A stretch of DNA of 35,057 bases from NCBI GenBank assembly GCA_913056525.1, contig CAJXLO010000015.1, positions 1 to 35,057 on the forward strand, given 5' to 3'. Shown here one piece after another: positions 26,523-35,057 of the stretch (its first letter is position 1; each line of letters begins with the position of its first letter). Source of the DNA: an uncultured Psychroflexus sp. (GTDB taxonomy: Bacteria > Bacteroidota > Bacteroidia > Flavobacteriales > Flavobacteriaceae). Made by a program: the position numbers and the translations under genes. The notes beneath the pieces are model-generated. The model was not told where the DNA came from. It made no database searches and saw nothing but the letters and a program-made list of their open reading frames with translations.

Positions 26523-29500
26523 CAGACCAAAAGTAAACCAGAAACCATCATCGCTGTGGAATAGATTAAAAGTACCGGAAACAAGGTCTGCGGCGTTGAT
26601 CCAGGTACCCATACCATAATCGTCATGCCAAATTTCAGAATCCTGGTCATTGACCCAAACGCGACCAATATCATAACCACCCAGGATACCTATTTGTAAG
26701 GGCGTTAAAGATGTTTTGAACTGCGGAAAAGCGTAACGTAGGTCCGCACTTCCTATAAGCGACTGGTCACCGGTAAAGCGCTGACCGCGAAATCCTCTTA
26801 AACCTGAATCTGCGCCAATTTGTGCCGCCTGATAGAACTCATAGTTCGATGAGTTCCCAAAATTGACCTGTGAACTGGCCGATGTTTTCAAGGCCAATCT
26901 TTCATCAGCGCTCAAGGGATGGAAGAACGTCAATGACGGGTTCAGATAAACAAAGCTCTTATCAGTATCATCAAGGTTAGTAGTAACTCCTGTGGAAAGT
27001 TGAAAGTCAACTCCTCTGGAAGGTCGAAGTTCATCATTCAGGTTATGGAAACTGTAAGAACCGTAAAGGCTTAGGAATTGTTTATCATCAAAGAAATCTT
27101 TGTCATTGGCTAATCGTTCATCAGCATTTATATCCAATACTCTGTTATCTGTCCTTTCTAATTCCCTGTTTTCAAAACGGATGCCAAAACCGGTCTTTGC
27201 TCCATAACCCGATACCTTCTCTAATCCTACCGATGCAATGATACTTTCCAACTGGATACGATTAAAATCCCTATCCAGCTCATCATCTGGATTATCGGTT
27301 TCATTACCTATGCCAAAGAAATTCCTTACATAATTGGGGCTGGTGAACCTAAGATCAGTAACCACTTGATAATCGCTGAACAAGCCGGAGAACTTACCGA
27401 TATAGTTCAGGTCATAGCCTTGTTCAGCAAAATAATAACCGGCACTAAACTGATGTTGTTGGGTAAAAGGTTCCTGAATAAACCCATATTTGGTCCAATT
27501 GAAGTTTGCTCCTATCAAAAAGCCATCATCCGGATTAAACCCAACTTTAGGAATATTGGTCTTGGATGTATATATCTTTTTGTTCCTGAGAAAGCGGGTT
27601 TTTCCATAAGCATCTGTGCCATGATAGCTCCCTTTTTCTACTAATTTTGCTTTTTCATCTTCTTTAAAGTCATAGATATCGATCTTTTTTCCGTTTTCTA
27701 TCAGGAAATCATCATCGTCATGGCCACCTATGAGCCGTATCCTTATGGAAGAACCATGATCTCCTTTAACAGTAAAAGTATCCGTATCATCTAAGCCATA
27801 GACCCAAACTTCCTTAGTAGTCTCAGGGTCGAACTCACGTTGACTGATGCGGTCTTCTCTTTCGCCATCTTTATTGCGCCATATCTGTATCTTTGTATTC
27901 CCGTTAGCCATACGTTGGATGTCTATATAATCATCCTTGTCCGTAGCCGTAAGGATTACATGCTCAGCGATAACATCGTAATATTGATCAATGATCCGTA
28001 TAAGATTTTGCTTCCTCTTTAGCAAAGTTTCCTTTAATTTTTCATTGGCCGGACCGCTAACTTCCTCCGGCATTTTAGAAAATGCCTTTTCCAGGATCTC
28101 AGGTGTGATATTCTGTTGAACATACTTTGCCTGTTCCAGCCATTCATCCCTGCCTTTATTTCTTAATAGAGATCGATCTAAAGTGTGTGCGTTGAAAGAA
28201 TACCAATCAATATGGTCAATATCATCACCAAAGGACTGATAGATCCTTGGAAAACTGGAAAATGTCCTTAAAGTGTTAAATAGTCCGCCATCGAAATTAG
28301 CATAGACCTGATCGCGATCGCGTGGGATGGGATGAAAGACATGCAACCCATCTTCTTTCTCAGTTTCGGCCCAGCGCCATTGGTCCATATGCCTATCAAA
28401 ATCACCTATCAGAATGTCAAAAACACGTGCTCTAATGTAAGCTACTTCATCTAAACGGTATTTTTCATCCCTGCGGATATGATCGTAGAAATCCTCAGAG
28501 CTTTCTATACTATGGTTGGGACTACCAAATGAATCCAGGCCTAACCAATGTTCTTCAGGCCTTTCCTCTATCATATATAAGGAGTTGCCATGTTGTTTAT
28601 TGAATTTGCCCAGTCTTTTTTGTTTTGGCACGTAGAAGAGTTCCGGATTCGTATGTGGCACGTTGACAGCTTCAGCTAATGTAGGAACGGTCATGAAAGC
28701 AAAAGGGTGAGAAGCCGTAAGAATATCATCTACCAGAGCTTCTATGGCCGTATCTTTGAACTCATCCTCTAATAGTTGGTCTTTATAAAGATTGGTCTGT
28801 AAAAGACGGGTCGAGTTCTTCCTGATCTCCCTTAAGTTATATTCTCTCTTTTGGTCATCTATGAACCTAAGTGAATTGGTTTGGTTTCCGCCACCCAGTT
28901 GAACAGGTTTTAGTCCTCCATACAGTGTGTCTAATTCCACAACAGGAGCTTCAATAGGTTGATAATAAAGCTTGCGGTAATGATCTCCAAGGATACTTTC
29001 CCTGAACTTTGAATTGTCCGGCTCTTCTGATGGATCATAAATACTTGCCTGTATTGTTCGATCAAAACTATCCGGCAATTCTGAAGTGTCATATCCTGCA
29101 AAGGCTTCGTAGATAGGTTCGCTTGCTAATTTTGTGAGCTCTCCGTATTGTAAACTGAAAAAATCAACCGTAGAAGTACCATTATCAAACACCTTGACAC
29201 GGGCAAAACCCTGTTCTGAGCTAGCCAACTTTCCGTTCTTCCCTAAGGTCACGTAACTGCTCTTTGAACCTGATCCTGAAACGATCTGCTTTACACCATT
29301 ATCTTCTATATACTGTAATGTATGCTCGTGACCTGAAGCGAATATCACGTGGTCCCATTTCTTTGAAATAGCTGACATACGTTCTTTCATTTGCTGATAT
29401 TTGGCATTATGGACTTCCTGAACTGATGCTCCACCCAGGGATCGCAAGAATACGCCCAAAGTACCGATAACAGGCATTGGTAGTGGTAGACTTACAGGGA

Positions 29501-30206
29501 ATATGTGCTTCCTCAAAGGAAACTTGCCTCCGTGGATGCCATTAGAGTACAATGGATGGTGCAAGGCGATGATAACCGTCTTGTTCTGGTTTTTTTTGAT
29601 CTCCGTGCCAAATTCAATGAAAAACTCTTCGCGGGTCTGAAGTTCGTGGCAATCCTTATTGATCTTAGGATGTTTATCCCAATCAGTAAGGAACCACTGG
29701 GAGTCAACGGTGATCAAATAGACATCATCCCCGATGTTCTTGCCGTCAATAGCGCATCCGGGTTCAGGTAACCATTCGTCTTTTTGATCAAAATGATCAT
29801 CTATATAAGCTTCCTGTCTTTTTACCGCTGGAAGTCCATCTGCATAATAGTCATGATTCCCTGGAATGAACGTAATGTTCCCACCAAACTTTCTGGCGAT
29901 GTCCAATTGATGGTCGATACGTATTTCCGCATCAAATCTTAGTTTATCACTCGCAGGTGGCATTCCCTTCGGATAGATATTATCGCCCAGGAATACCAAA
30001 TGTGCATTTCGGGTATCGTTTTTATCAATATATGCTTCTAAGGCTTGTAAACCTTTCGCTTTCATCTTAGCTGGTGAATATCCGGTATCGCCTATTAAAA
30101 ATATTTCCTGAACGATTTTTGATGAACTTTCAGTTTTCTGGGCATATAAATTTAAGGTCATCAAAAGAATGAAGACTACTATGAAGTGGTTATTCGCTCG
30201 GCACAT
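26508..30206 (-). CDS. Calcineurin-like metallophosphoesterase / kinase-like region / Omp85-type C-terminal barrel fusion
   Basis: MPE motifs LIGDTGY, FLGDNIYPKGMP, FIPGNHDYY, IIALHHPLYS, ASGHEHTLQY; central QLGGGNQTNSLRF, DILIGDFDRHMDQWRW, IPRDRDQVYANFDGG; C-terminal surface-antigen-like GLRGFRGQRFTGDQSLIGSADLRYAF ending FTFGLSTSF. Confidence 0.88.
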   Translation of the reverse strand: MCRANNHFIVVFILLMTLNLYAQKTESSSKIVQEIFLIGDTGYSPAKMKAKGLQALEAYIDKNDTRNAHLVFLGDNIYPKGMPPASDKLRFDAEIRIDHQLDIARKFGGNITFIPGNHDYYADGLPAVKRQEAYIDDHFDQKDEWLPEPGCAIDGKNIGDDVYLITVDSQWFLTDWDKHPKINKDCHELQTREEFFIEFGTEIKKNQNKTVIIALHHPLYSNGIHGGKFPLRKHIFPVSLPLPMPVIGTLGVFLRSLGGASVQEVHNAKYQQMKERMSAISKKWDHVIFASGHEHTLQYIEDNGVKQIVSGSGSKSSYVTLGKNGKLASSEQGFARVKVFDNGTSTVDFFSLQYGELTKLASEPIYEAFAGYDTSELPDSFDRTIQASIYDPSEEPDNSKFRESILGDHYRKLYYQPIEAPVVELDTLYGGLKPVQLGGGNQTNSLRFIDDQKREYNLREIRKNSTRLLQTNLYKDQLLEDEFKDTAIEALVDDILTASHPFAFMTVPTLAEAVNVPHTNPELFYVPKQKRLGKFNKQHGNSLYMIEERPEEHWLGLDSFGSPNHSIESSEDFYDHIRRDEKYRLDEVAYIRARVFDILIGDFDRHMDQWRWAETEKEDGLHVFHPIPRDRDQVYANFDGGLFNTLRTFSSFPRIYQSFGDDIDHIDWYSFNAHTLDRSLLRNKGRDEWLEQAKYVQQNITPEILEKAFSKMPEEVSGPANEKLKETLLKRKQNLIRIIDQYYDVIAEHVILTATDKDDYIDIQRMANGNTKIQIWRNKDGEREDRISQREFDPETTKEVWVYGLDDTDTFTVKGDHGSSIRIRLIGGHDDDDFLIENGKKIDIYDFKEDEKAKLVEKGSYHGTDAYGKTRFLRNKKIYTSKTNIPKVGFNPDDGFLIGANFNWTKYGFIQEPFTQQHQFSAGYYFAEQGYDLNYIGKFSGLFSDYQVVTDLRFTSPNYVRNFFGIGNETDNPDDELDRDFNRIQLESIIASVGLEKVSGYGAKTGFGIRFENRELERTDNRVLDINADERLANDKDFFDDKQFLSLYGSYSFHNLNDELRPSRGVDFQLSTGVTTNLDDTDKSFVYLNPSLTFFHPLSADERLALKTSASSQVNFGNSSNYEFYQAAQIGADSGLRGFRGQRFTGDQSLIGSADLRYAFPQFKTSLTPLQIGILGGYDIGRVWVNDQDSEIWHDDYGMGTWINAADLVSGTFNLFHSDDGFWFTFGLSTSF

Positions 30207-30258
30207 ATGGGTTTCTTTAAATTGGTTGAATGATCAAGAACGTTATCTAAATTTTTCT

Positions 30259-30969
30259 CTATCGATATTCGGGATTTTCAAAACTCCATCTGCTTCCCTG
30301 GTCCCACTCTGTCCGTGAATTACCATAAGTAGCATAACCGTGATTGTCCTTTAGCATTTTTGCCAGATGAAGTAGATTATAGGTCATGAAAGTGGTGTTC
30401 CTGTTGGTGAAGTCATTATCAGCGGCTCCGGATTCCCTGTCCAGGTAACTAGGGCCGGGACCAACTTCTCCTATCCATCCAGCATCGGCTTGAGGAGGAA
30501 TGCTGTACCCTATATGTTGCATGGCATACATCAATCCCATCGCGCAATGTTTTACGCCATCTTCATTCCCGGTGATGATACATCCGCCGGCCTTGCCATA
30601 ATAAAGATATTGTCCTTTTTCATTAGTTTCGCCACTCATACTGTATAGGCGTTCTATCAATAACTGAGCGACAGAAGATTTCTCACCAAGCCAAATTGGG
30701 GTTCCTATGATCAGAATATCAGCAGATAAGATACGCTGAAAAAGGTCTGGCCATTCATCCTTTTCCCAGTTATGTTCTTTCATATCAGGATAAACACCAA
30801 AGGCAATAGCATGGTCTACTAATCTCATCTCATCTACTTGCACATCTTCCTTTTTCATAATGTTCTTAGAAACCTGCATCAGACCTTCGGTATGGCTTGT
30901 TTCAGGTGATCGTTTAAGCGTGCAATTGACGAATATGGCCTTTAACTTTGAAAAATCGGGTTTTGACAT
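30259..30969 (-). CDS. Flavodoxin family / NAD(P)H-dependent oxidoreductase
   Basis: AIFVNCTLKRSPETSHTEGLM...ILIIGTPIWLGEKSSVAQLLIERLYSMSGE...GGCIITGNEDGVKH. Confidence 0.85.
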   Translation of the reverse strand: MSKPDFSKLKAIFVNCTLKRSPETSHTEGLMQVSKNIMKKEDVQVDEMRLVDHAIAFGVYPDMKEHNWEKDEWPDLFQRILSADILIIGTPIWLGEKSSVAQLLIERLYSMSGETNEKGQYLYYGKAGGCIITGNEDGVKHCAMGLMYAMQHIGYSIPPQADAGWIGEVGPGPSYLDRESGAADNDFTNRNTTFMTYNLLHLAKMLKDNHGYATYGNSRTEWDQGSRWSFENPEYR

Positions 30970-31008
30970 GATATCTTGTTTTAATATAAGAGTTAAGTCG
31001 ATGCATTA

Positions 31009-31043
31009 TGTTAAGGATTACAATATCATCAATATTCTTAACA
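31009..31043. repeat. Imperfect inverted repeat TGTTAAGGAT...ATTCTTAACA (9/10 paired) upstream of the flavodoxin-family gene
   Basis: Direct reading; an extra GTTAAG half-site lies at 30992-30997. Confidence 0.65.
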
Positions 31044-31103
31044 GATAAAAAACCCCTACCGTAAATTATTAATTTGTTTCCCCTCGATCCGATGAAGATT
31101 CGT

Positions 31104-31334
31104 TCATCCTTCCATCCCATCTTTCTTTGAATCATCAGTCTGCTTCATTTCTTTAAGGATCTGTTCTACATCTTCTTCTGTGCTTGCTAATTTCTTTTGA
31201 CAGATATCTATCAATAGAGACGCCCGTTTTACTTTTGCTGATAGCTCATCAACCGATATTTCACCTTCCTCCAGGTCGCTCACTATCCCTGACAATTCCT
31301 GGAAAGCTTCCGTGTAACTTAATTCTTCACTCAT
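31104..31334 (-). CDS. xseB: Exodeoxyribonuclease VII small subunit
   Basis: Start moved to ATG 31334: MSEELSYTEAFQELSGIVSDLEEGEISVDELSAKVKRASLLIDICQKKLASTEEDVEQIL. Confidence 0.93.
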   Translation of the reverse strand: MSEELSYTEAFQELSGIVSDLEEGEISVDELSAKVKRASLLIDICQKKLASTEEDVEQILKEMKQTDDSKKDGMEG

Positions 31335-32742
31335 CCTTATTATTTTTCTTATTGACTGTACTTTTAAGCTTTCCCTCAAATAAAACCGTTTCCAACTGAT
31401 CGCCCGGCTTAACCTCACTGGAATGTTTTATAGACCTTCCGTTCATTCGCGTAATGCTGTAGCCGCGTTTTAATACCTGGTCCGGATGTAAATATCTGAC
31501 CGCCTTCCTGAAATTTTCAAGTTCTTCCTGATCTTTTTCTAACGATCGACCAGTATATTTTCTCAATAGCATTTTTTGTTCCCTAACCAGGTCCGATGCT
31601 TTTGCTGTTAACTTTGATGTTTGATAGCCCAATTGATGCCGAGAGTGCTCCAAATGATGACCTTCGTTCTTGATCCGGAACATCGAGTGGACATGGACCT
31701 TTTGTAAGAGCTGTTCTTGCTGGTTAGTCTGCTTGCGCAATTGGTTCTTACTATGATTATGCATCCATTTCTTGAGATGATACAATTGTTGCATTTGTTC
31801 ATTCAGTTGATACTGGGACGAATTGAACACCTTTTCCTGAAGTTCAACCAGATCGAGTTTTTGTTCTTTAAGCGGAGCTATCAAATATTCGGCGATCTTT
31901 GTCGGTGTAATCGCATTATAATAAGATACCATCTCTGCTACCGTTCTATTCGTAGAGTGCCCGATTCCTGTAAATACGGGCAAGGGAAAGGTAGCGATGC
32001 TTTTAGCCAATTGATGATCATTAAAACAGGAAAGCCCCACTTCTCCGCCGCCTCCACGAATGATAGCAACAAGATCGAAGTGATGTTGTAGCTTTTTTAT
32101 CCTATTCAATTGCCTGAGGATGGACCTTATGGCACGATCGCCCTGGAGGATAGCCGGAAAAAGAAATCTAAAAAAACCGATGTTCTGTTCCTTTTCCGCG
32201 TGTTCCAGTATATTGATGAAATCCGCATAACCTTTACTGGTTTCAACGGATATGATCGCTATACGCTGCGGAAGAACAGGTAACCGTAACTCTTTGTTCC
32301 TATCCATTAATGATGCTGCCTTTAATTTTTCCAGGCACTTTTGTTTAGCCTGCATAAGGTCGCCTACCGTATAATTTGGATCTATATCCCTGATCTTTAA
32401 AGATAACCCGTATTGCGGATGATAATCCACATAAGCGAACAGTAGTATCTTAATATCATCTTTCAGGGGTTCGCCCGCTACCGCTTTGAACTTTTTTTCA
32501 ATGCGTTCAAAATCCGTCTTCCATATAACAGCTCGAATTTGCGCTACGATCCTGTTAGACCGCTTTTCTACTAGCTCAGGATAACAATGACCTGAGCGTG
32601 TATAATGGTTAAGCTTATTGATCTCTGCTTTGATCCAGTAACCATATTTGTAGCGTTTATCAAGGGTTTTTTCAATGTCCTTACAAACCTGGTATAAACT
32701 AAAGATGTGCTTAGAATTATCTGGCATTGATAAAAGATGCAA
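31327..32742 (-). CDS. xseA: Exodeoxyribonuclease VII large subunit
   Basis: VCKDIEKTL...YWIKAEINKLNHYTRSGHCYPEL, IAIISVETSKGYADFINIL, LVAIIRGGGGEVGLSCFND, LPVFTGIGHSTNRTVAEMV. Confidence 0.95.
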   Translation of the reverse strand: MHLLSMPDNSKHIFSLYQVCKDIEKTLDKRYKYGYWIKAEINKLNHYTRSGHCYPELVEKRSNRIVAQIRAVIWKTDFERIEKKFKAVAGEPLKDDIKILLFAYVDYHPQYGLSLKIRDIDPNYTVGDLMQAKQKCLEKLKAASLMDRNKELRLPVLPQRIAIISVETSKGYADFINILEHAEKEQNIGFFRFLFPAILQGDRAIRSILRQLNRIKKLQHHFDLVAIIRGGGGEVGLSCFNDHQLAKSIATFPLPVFTGIGHSTNRTVAEMVSYYNAITPTKIAEYLIAPLKEQKLDLVELQEKVFNSSQYQLNEQMQQLYHLKKWMHNHSKNQLRKQTNQQEQLLQKVHVHSMFRIKNEGHHLEHSRHQLGYQTSKLTAKASDLVREQKMLLRKYTGRSLEKDQEELENFRKAVRYLHPDQVLKRGYSITRMNGRSIKHSSEVKPGDQLETVLFEGKLKSTVNKKNNKDE

Positions 32743-32802
32743 GAATTAAATTTTTAAAAATAGTGAATTCAAATCACTTAAACGCACAGTTCACCCTCAA
32801 AT

Positions 32803-33495
32803 TCATGCTATCCGCTGATTCCAGATTTCATGATCGCTGCTATCGCCCGACGGTGATGGAAATTTGATAGACCTCAGCTCCAAGCGGTCAAAATCGACCG
32901 GATTCCTAAATAAAGGACCATCATAACAAAAAGTATGGAATTCACCATTTTCTCCGCAAGGGTCAACTTCATCAGGAAGATCTTTTAAGAATTCGTGATC
33001 AAATGCTCGTCCACAAAATGAACTATCCAATTTAGATGCCTCGCATGAGACAACGATAGCTTTAAAACCAAGATCGATAAAATCTGTTGCCAACTTTTCC
33101 GTAGGTCTTTTCCAAAGCGGAAAAATAGGCTTTAACCCAGTACTCTTAACCTGTTCCTCTTTAAAAGAACGAACATCTTCAAGGAATATATCGCCATGGA
33201 CCGATGATCGATATCCAGCTTCAAAAAACTGTTCGCATTTATCCTGAATGATCTTTTGATAAGTTCTATTATCTATTTTATCCGGAACTTTAGCAAAGGT
33301 GATCCCAAGGCCTAAAACTTTAGCCTGAGCTTTTAAAAGCTTGGAGGGCACTTCGTGAAGTGCGCCATTTCCTGAGGCTTCATTGATGACGCTAAAAAGA
33401 AGGTCTACAATATGATCAGCCTCATACGCACTATGATAAAGTGCCAATAAGGCATCTTTGCCACCGCTCCAATTTACAAATGCCTTTGTTTTCAT
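32803..33495 (-). CDS. Dph6-related ATP-pyrophosphatase (DUF71/COG2102-like, 'diphthine--ammonia ligase' family)
   Basis: PP-loop KAFVNWSGGKDALLALYHS; VHGDIFLEDVRSFKEEQ; IFPLWKRPTEKL; DPCGENGEFHTFCYDGPLF. Confidence 0.9.
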   Translation of the reverse strand: MKTKAFVNWSGGKDALLALYHSAYEADHIVDLLFSVINEASGNGALHEVPSKLLKAQAKVLGLGITFAKVPDKIDNRTYQKIIQDKCEQFFEAGYRSSVHGDIFLEDVRSFKEEQVKSTGLKPIFPLWKRPTEKLATDFIDLGFKAIVVSCEASKLDSSFCGRAFDHEFLKDLPDEVDPCGENGEFHTFCYDGPLFRNPVDFDRLELRSIKFPSPSGDSSDHEIWNQRIA

Positions 33496-33657
33496 AAGTT
33501 TCCACCTCTACACAGAATATTCATGATAACAAAAATATCAAAAACGCTTTATAATGAGATGATTTTAAAATTATTTACCTATACAAAAACGGTATTTCTT
33601 TAAAATAATTATTACAATTAGAAAATAAGTCATTACATTAGTCCATTGATTTATTTT

Positions 33658-35049
33658 ATGAACAAAAAACTATATCTTCTTCTAATTACGATAGTATCTG
33701 CTTTAGGAGGTCTACTTTTCGGCTATGACACTGGTGTTATCAATGGTGCTCAGTTCTTTTTAAGCAAGTATTTCGATCTGGACCCTGGAATGAAAGGCTG
33801 GGTCGTAGGTAGCGCATTATTGGGCTGTTTAGTCGGGGCACTTGCCTCTGGTAAATTGAGTATGGCCTTAGGTAGGAAAGGTTCATTGATATTATCAGCC
33901 TTATTGTTCAGTATATCAGCATGGGGATCCGGGATTCCTTCATTCTTACCGGAATCAGTTGATCTTCTTGTGGTCTTTAGAATTATAGGTGGTTTAGGAA
34001 TAGGAATCGCATCCATGTGTGCTCCCATGTATATTGCGGAAGTTTCACCACCTCAAAGAAGAGGTTCATTAGTGACCTTCTATCAATTGGGTATCGTCGT
34101 TGGTTTTTTTATCGTCTTTTTGGTCACTTATTATATTGGGAAGAACTTGAGCGAAGCGCAAAACATTCAACTCGGCTGGCGAAGGATGTTCTGGAGCGAG
34201 CTGGGTCCCAGTTTGCTTTTCCTCATCTTATTGTTCTTTGTGCCAAAAAGTCCGCGGTGGCTTCATCTTATGGGACGAAAAGAAGAAGCATTTGAAGTAT
34301 TGAAAAAGATCAATGAACCGGTAGAAGCTAAAAAGGTCAATGCTGAAATATTAGAATCTATCGATAAAGATAAAAAGAAGGTATTAAAAGTAAATCATTG
34401 GAAACAGCCTGTTATTGGAATCATTTTAATAGGAGTTGTCTTTTCAATGCTTCAACAGTTTACAGGTATCAATGCAGTACTTTATTACGGCTCTGATATT
34501 TTTGAAAAGTCATTAGGATATGGCAAAGATGATGTTTTACAACAGCAAGTTTTATTGGCATTCATCAATCTTGTTTTCACGTTAGTCGCCATGTTTACTA
34601 TTGATAAATTAGGGAGAAAAAAACTCGTAAGTATAGGTTGTATAGGGATGTTAACCGGCTTTTTATTTTTAGCCATCTCATTACAGATCGATCAAATTGG
34701 ACTAATATCACTGATAGGTGTCTTGTTATTTATCGCATCTTTTGCCATGTCGATGGGTCCGGTCGTTTGGGTAGTTCTTTCAGAAATGTATCCAAATAAT
34801 ATCAGAAGTGTTGCTATGTCATTTGCAGTCGCTGCTCAATGGGCGGCAAATTATATGGTATCTCAATCTTTCCCTATCATAACAGAGAGCCAGATCAACG
34901 AGAGCGAACTTTGGAATGGCTCATTACCATATTATGTATTTATATTTTTTATCATATTTATTTTATTTTTTACTAACAAAATGATCCCGGAAACTAAAAA
35001 CAAATCTTTAGAAGAAATTGAAAGTATTTGGGATGATAGATTTTCTTAA
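33658..35049 (+). CDS. MFS sugar porter family transporter
   Basis: Start moved from TTG 33646 to ATG 33658. GGLLFGYDTGVINGAQ, LGRKGSL, RIIGGLGIGIASMCAPMYIAEVSPPQRRGSLVTFYQLGIVVGF, PKSPRWL, QQFTGINAVLYYG, PETKNKSLEEIE. Confidence 0.95.
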   Translation: MNKKLYLLLITIVSALGGLLFGYDTGVINGAQFFLSKYFDLDPGMKGWVVGSALLGCLVGALASGKLSMALGRKGSLILSALLFSISAWGSGIPSFLPESVDLLVVFRIIGGLGIGIASMCAPMYIAEVSPPQRRGSLVTFYQLGIVVGFFIVFLVTYYIGKNLSEAQNIQLGWRRMFWSELGPSLLFLILLFFVPKSPRWLHLMGRKEEAFEVLKKINEPVEAKKVNAEILESIDKDKKKVLKVNHWKQPVIGIILIGVVFSMLQQFTGINAVLYYGSDIFEKSLGYGKDDVLQQQVLLAFINLVFTLVAMFTIDKLGRKKLVSIGCIGMLTGFLFLAISLQIDQIGLISLIGVLLFIASFAMSMGPVVWVVLSEMYPNNIRSVAMSFAVAAQWAANYMVSQSFPIITESQINESELWNGSLPYYVFIFFIIFILFFTNKMIPETKNKSLEEIESIWDDRFS

Positions 35050-35057
35050 TTATGTTC

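Noticed and set aside
1-35057. Search for CRISPR arrays, tRNA/rRNA genes, IS elements, prophage or toxin-antitoxin modules
   Set aside because: No regularly spaced repeats, cloverleaf-like segments, transposase motifs or TA pairs were seen by eye; tRNAscan and Infernal would be needed to confirm absence.

Overview
The window is chromosome-like sequence from a Bacteroidota/Flavobacteriia-type bacterium. The evidence is a T9SS type-B sorting C-terminus, TAnnTTTG-type -7 promoter elements, and flavobacterial gene families. I identify about 30 protein-coding genes, tightly packed and mostly housekeeping: coaD, folP, cdaA, smpB, a folK-dNK fusion, rpsU, hemL, xseA/xseB, an ABC transporter pair, NhaC, an AsmA-like protein, a GH3-family protein and an MFS sugar porter. 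I found no CRISPR array, tRNA/rRNA, IS element or prophage, and no classical defence island. The best leads for further work are: (1) a 1232-aa protein joining a calcineurin-like phosphoesterase, a kinase-like (FAM20/HipA/CotH-reminiscent) central region and an Omp85-type beta-barrel; (2) a 352-aa uncharacterised protein with APH/kinase-like motifs, translationally coupled between coaD and folP and upstream of the c-di-AMP cyclase gene cdaA; (3) a predicted lipoprotein with the acetolactate-decarboxylase zinc-ligand pattern HxH-x10-H; (4) a DUF2797-like protein that reads as a zinc ribbon plus a GIY-YIG-like domain; (5) a VUT/YhhQ gene that seems to need a non-canonical ATT start; (6) several inverted repeats overlapping promoters. 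All family assignments are by eye from motifs, and no database search was run.
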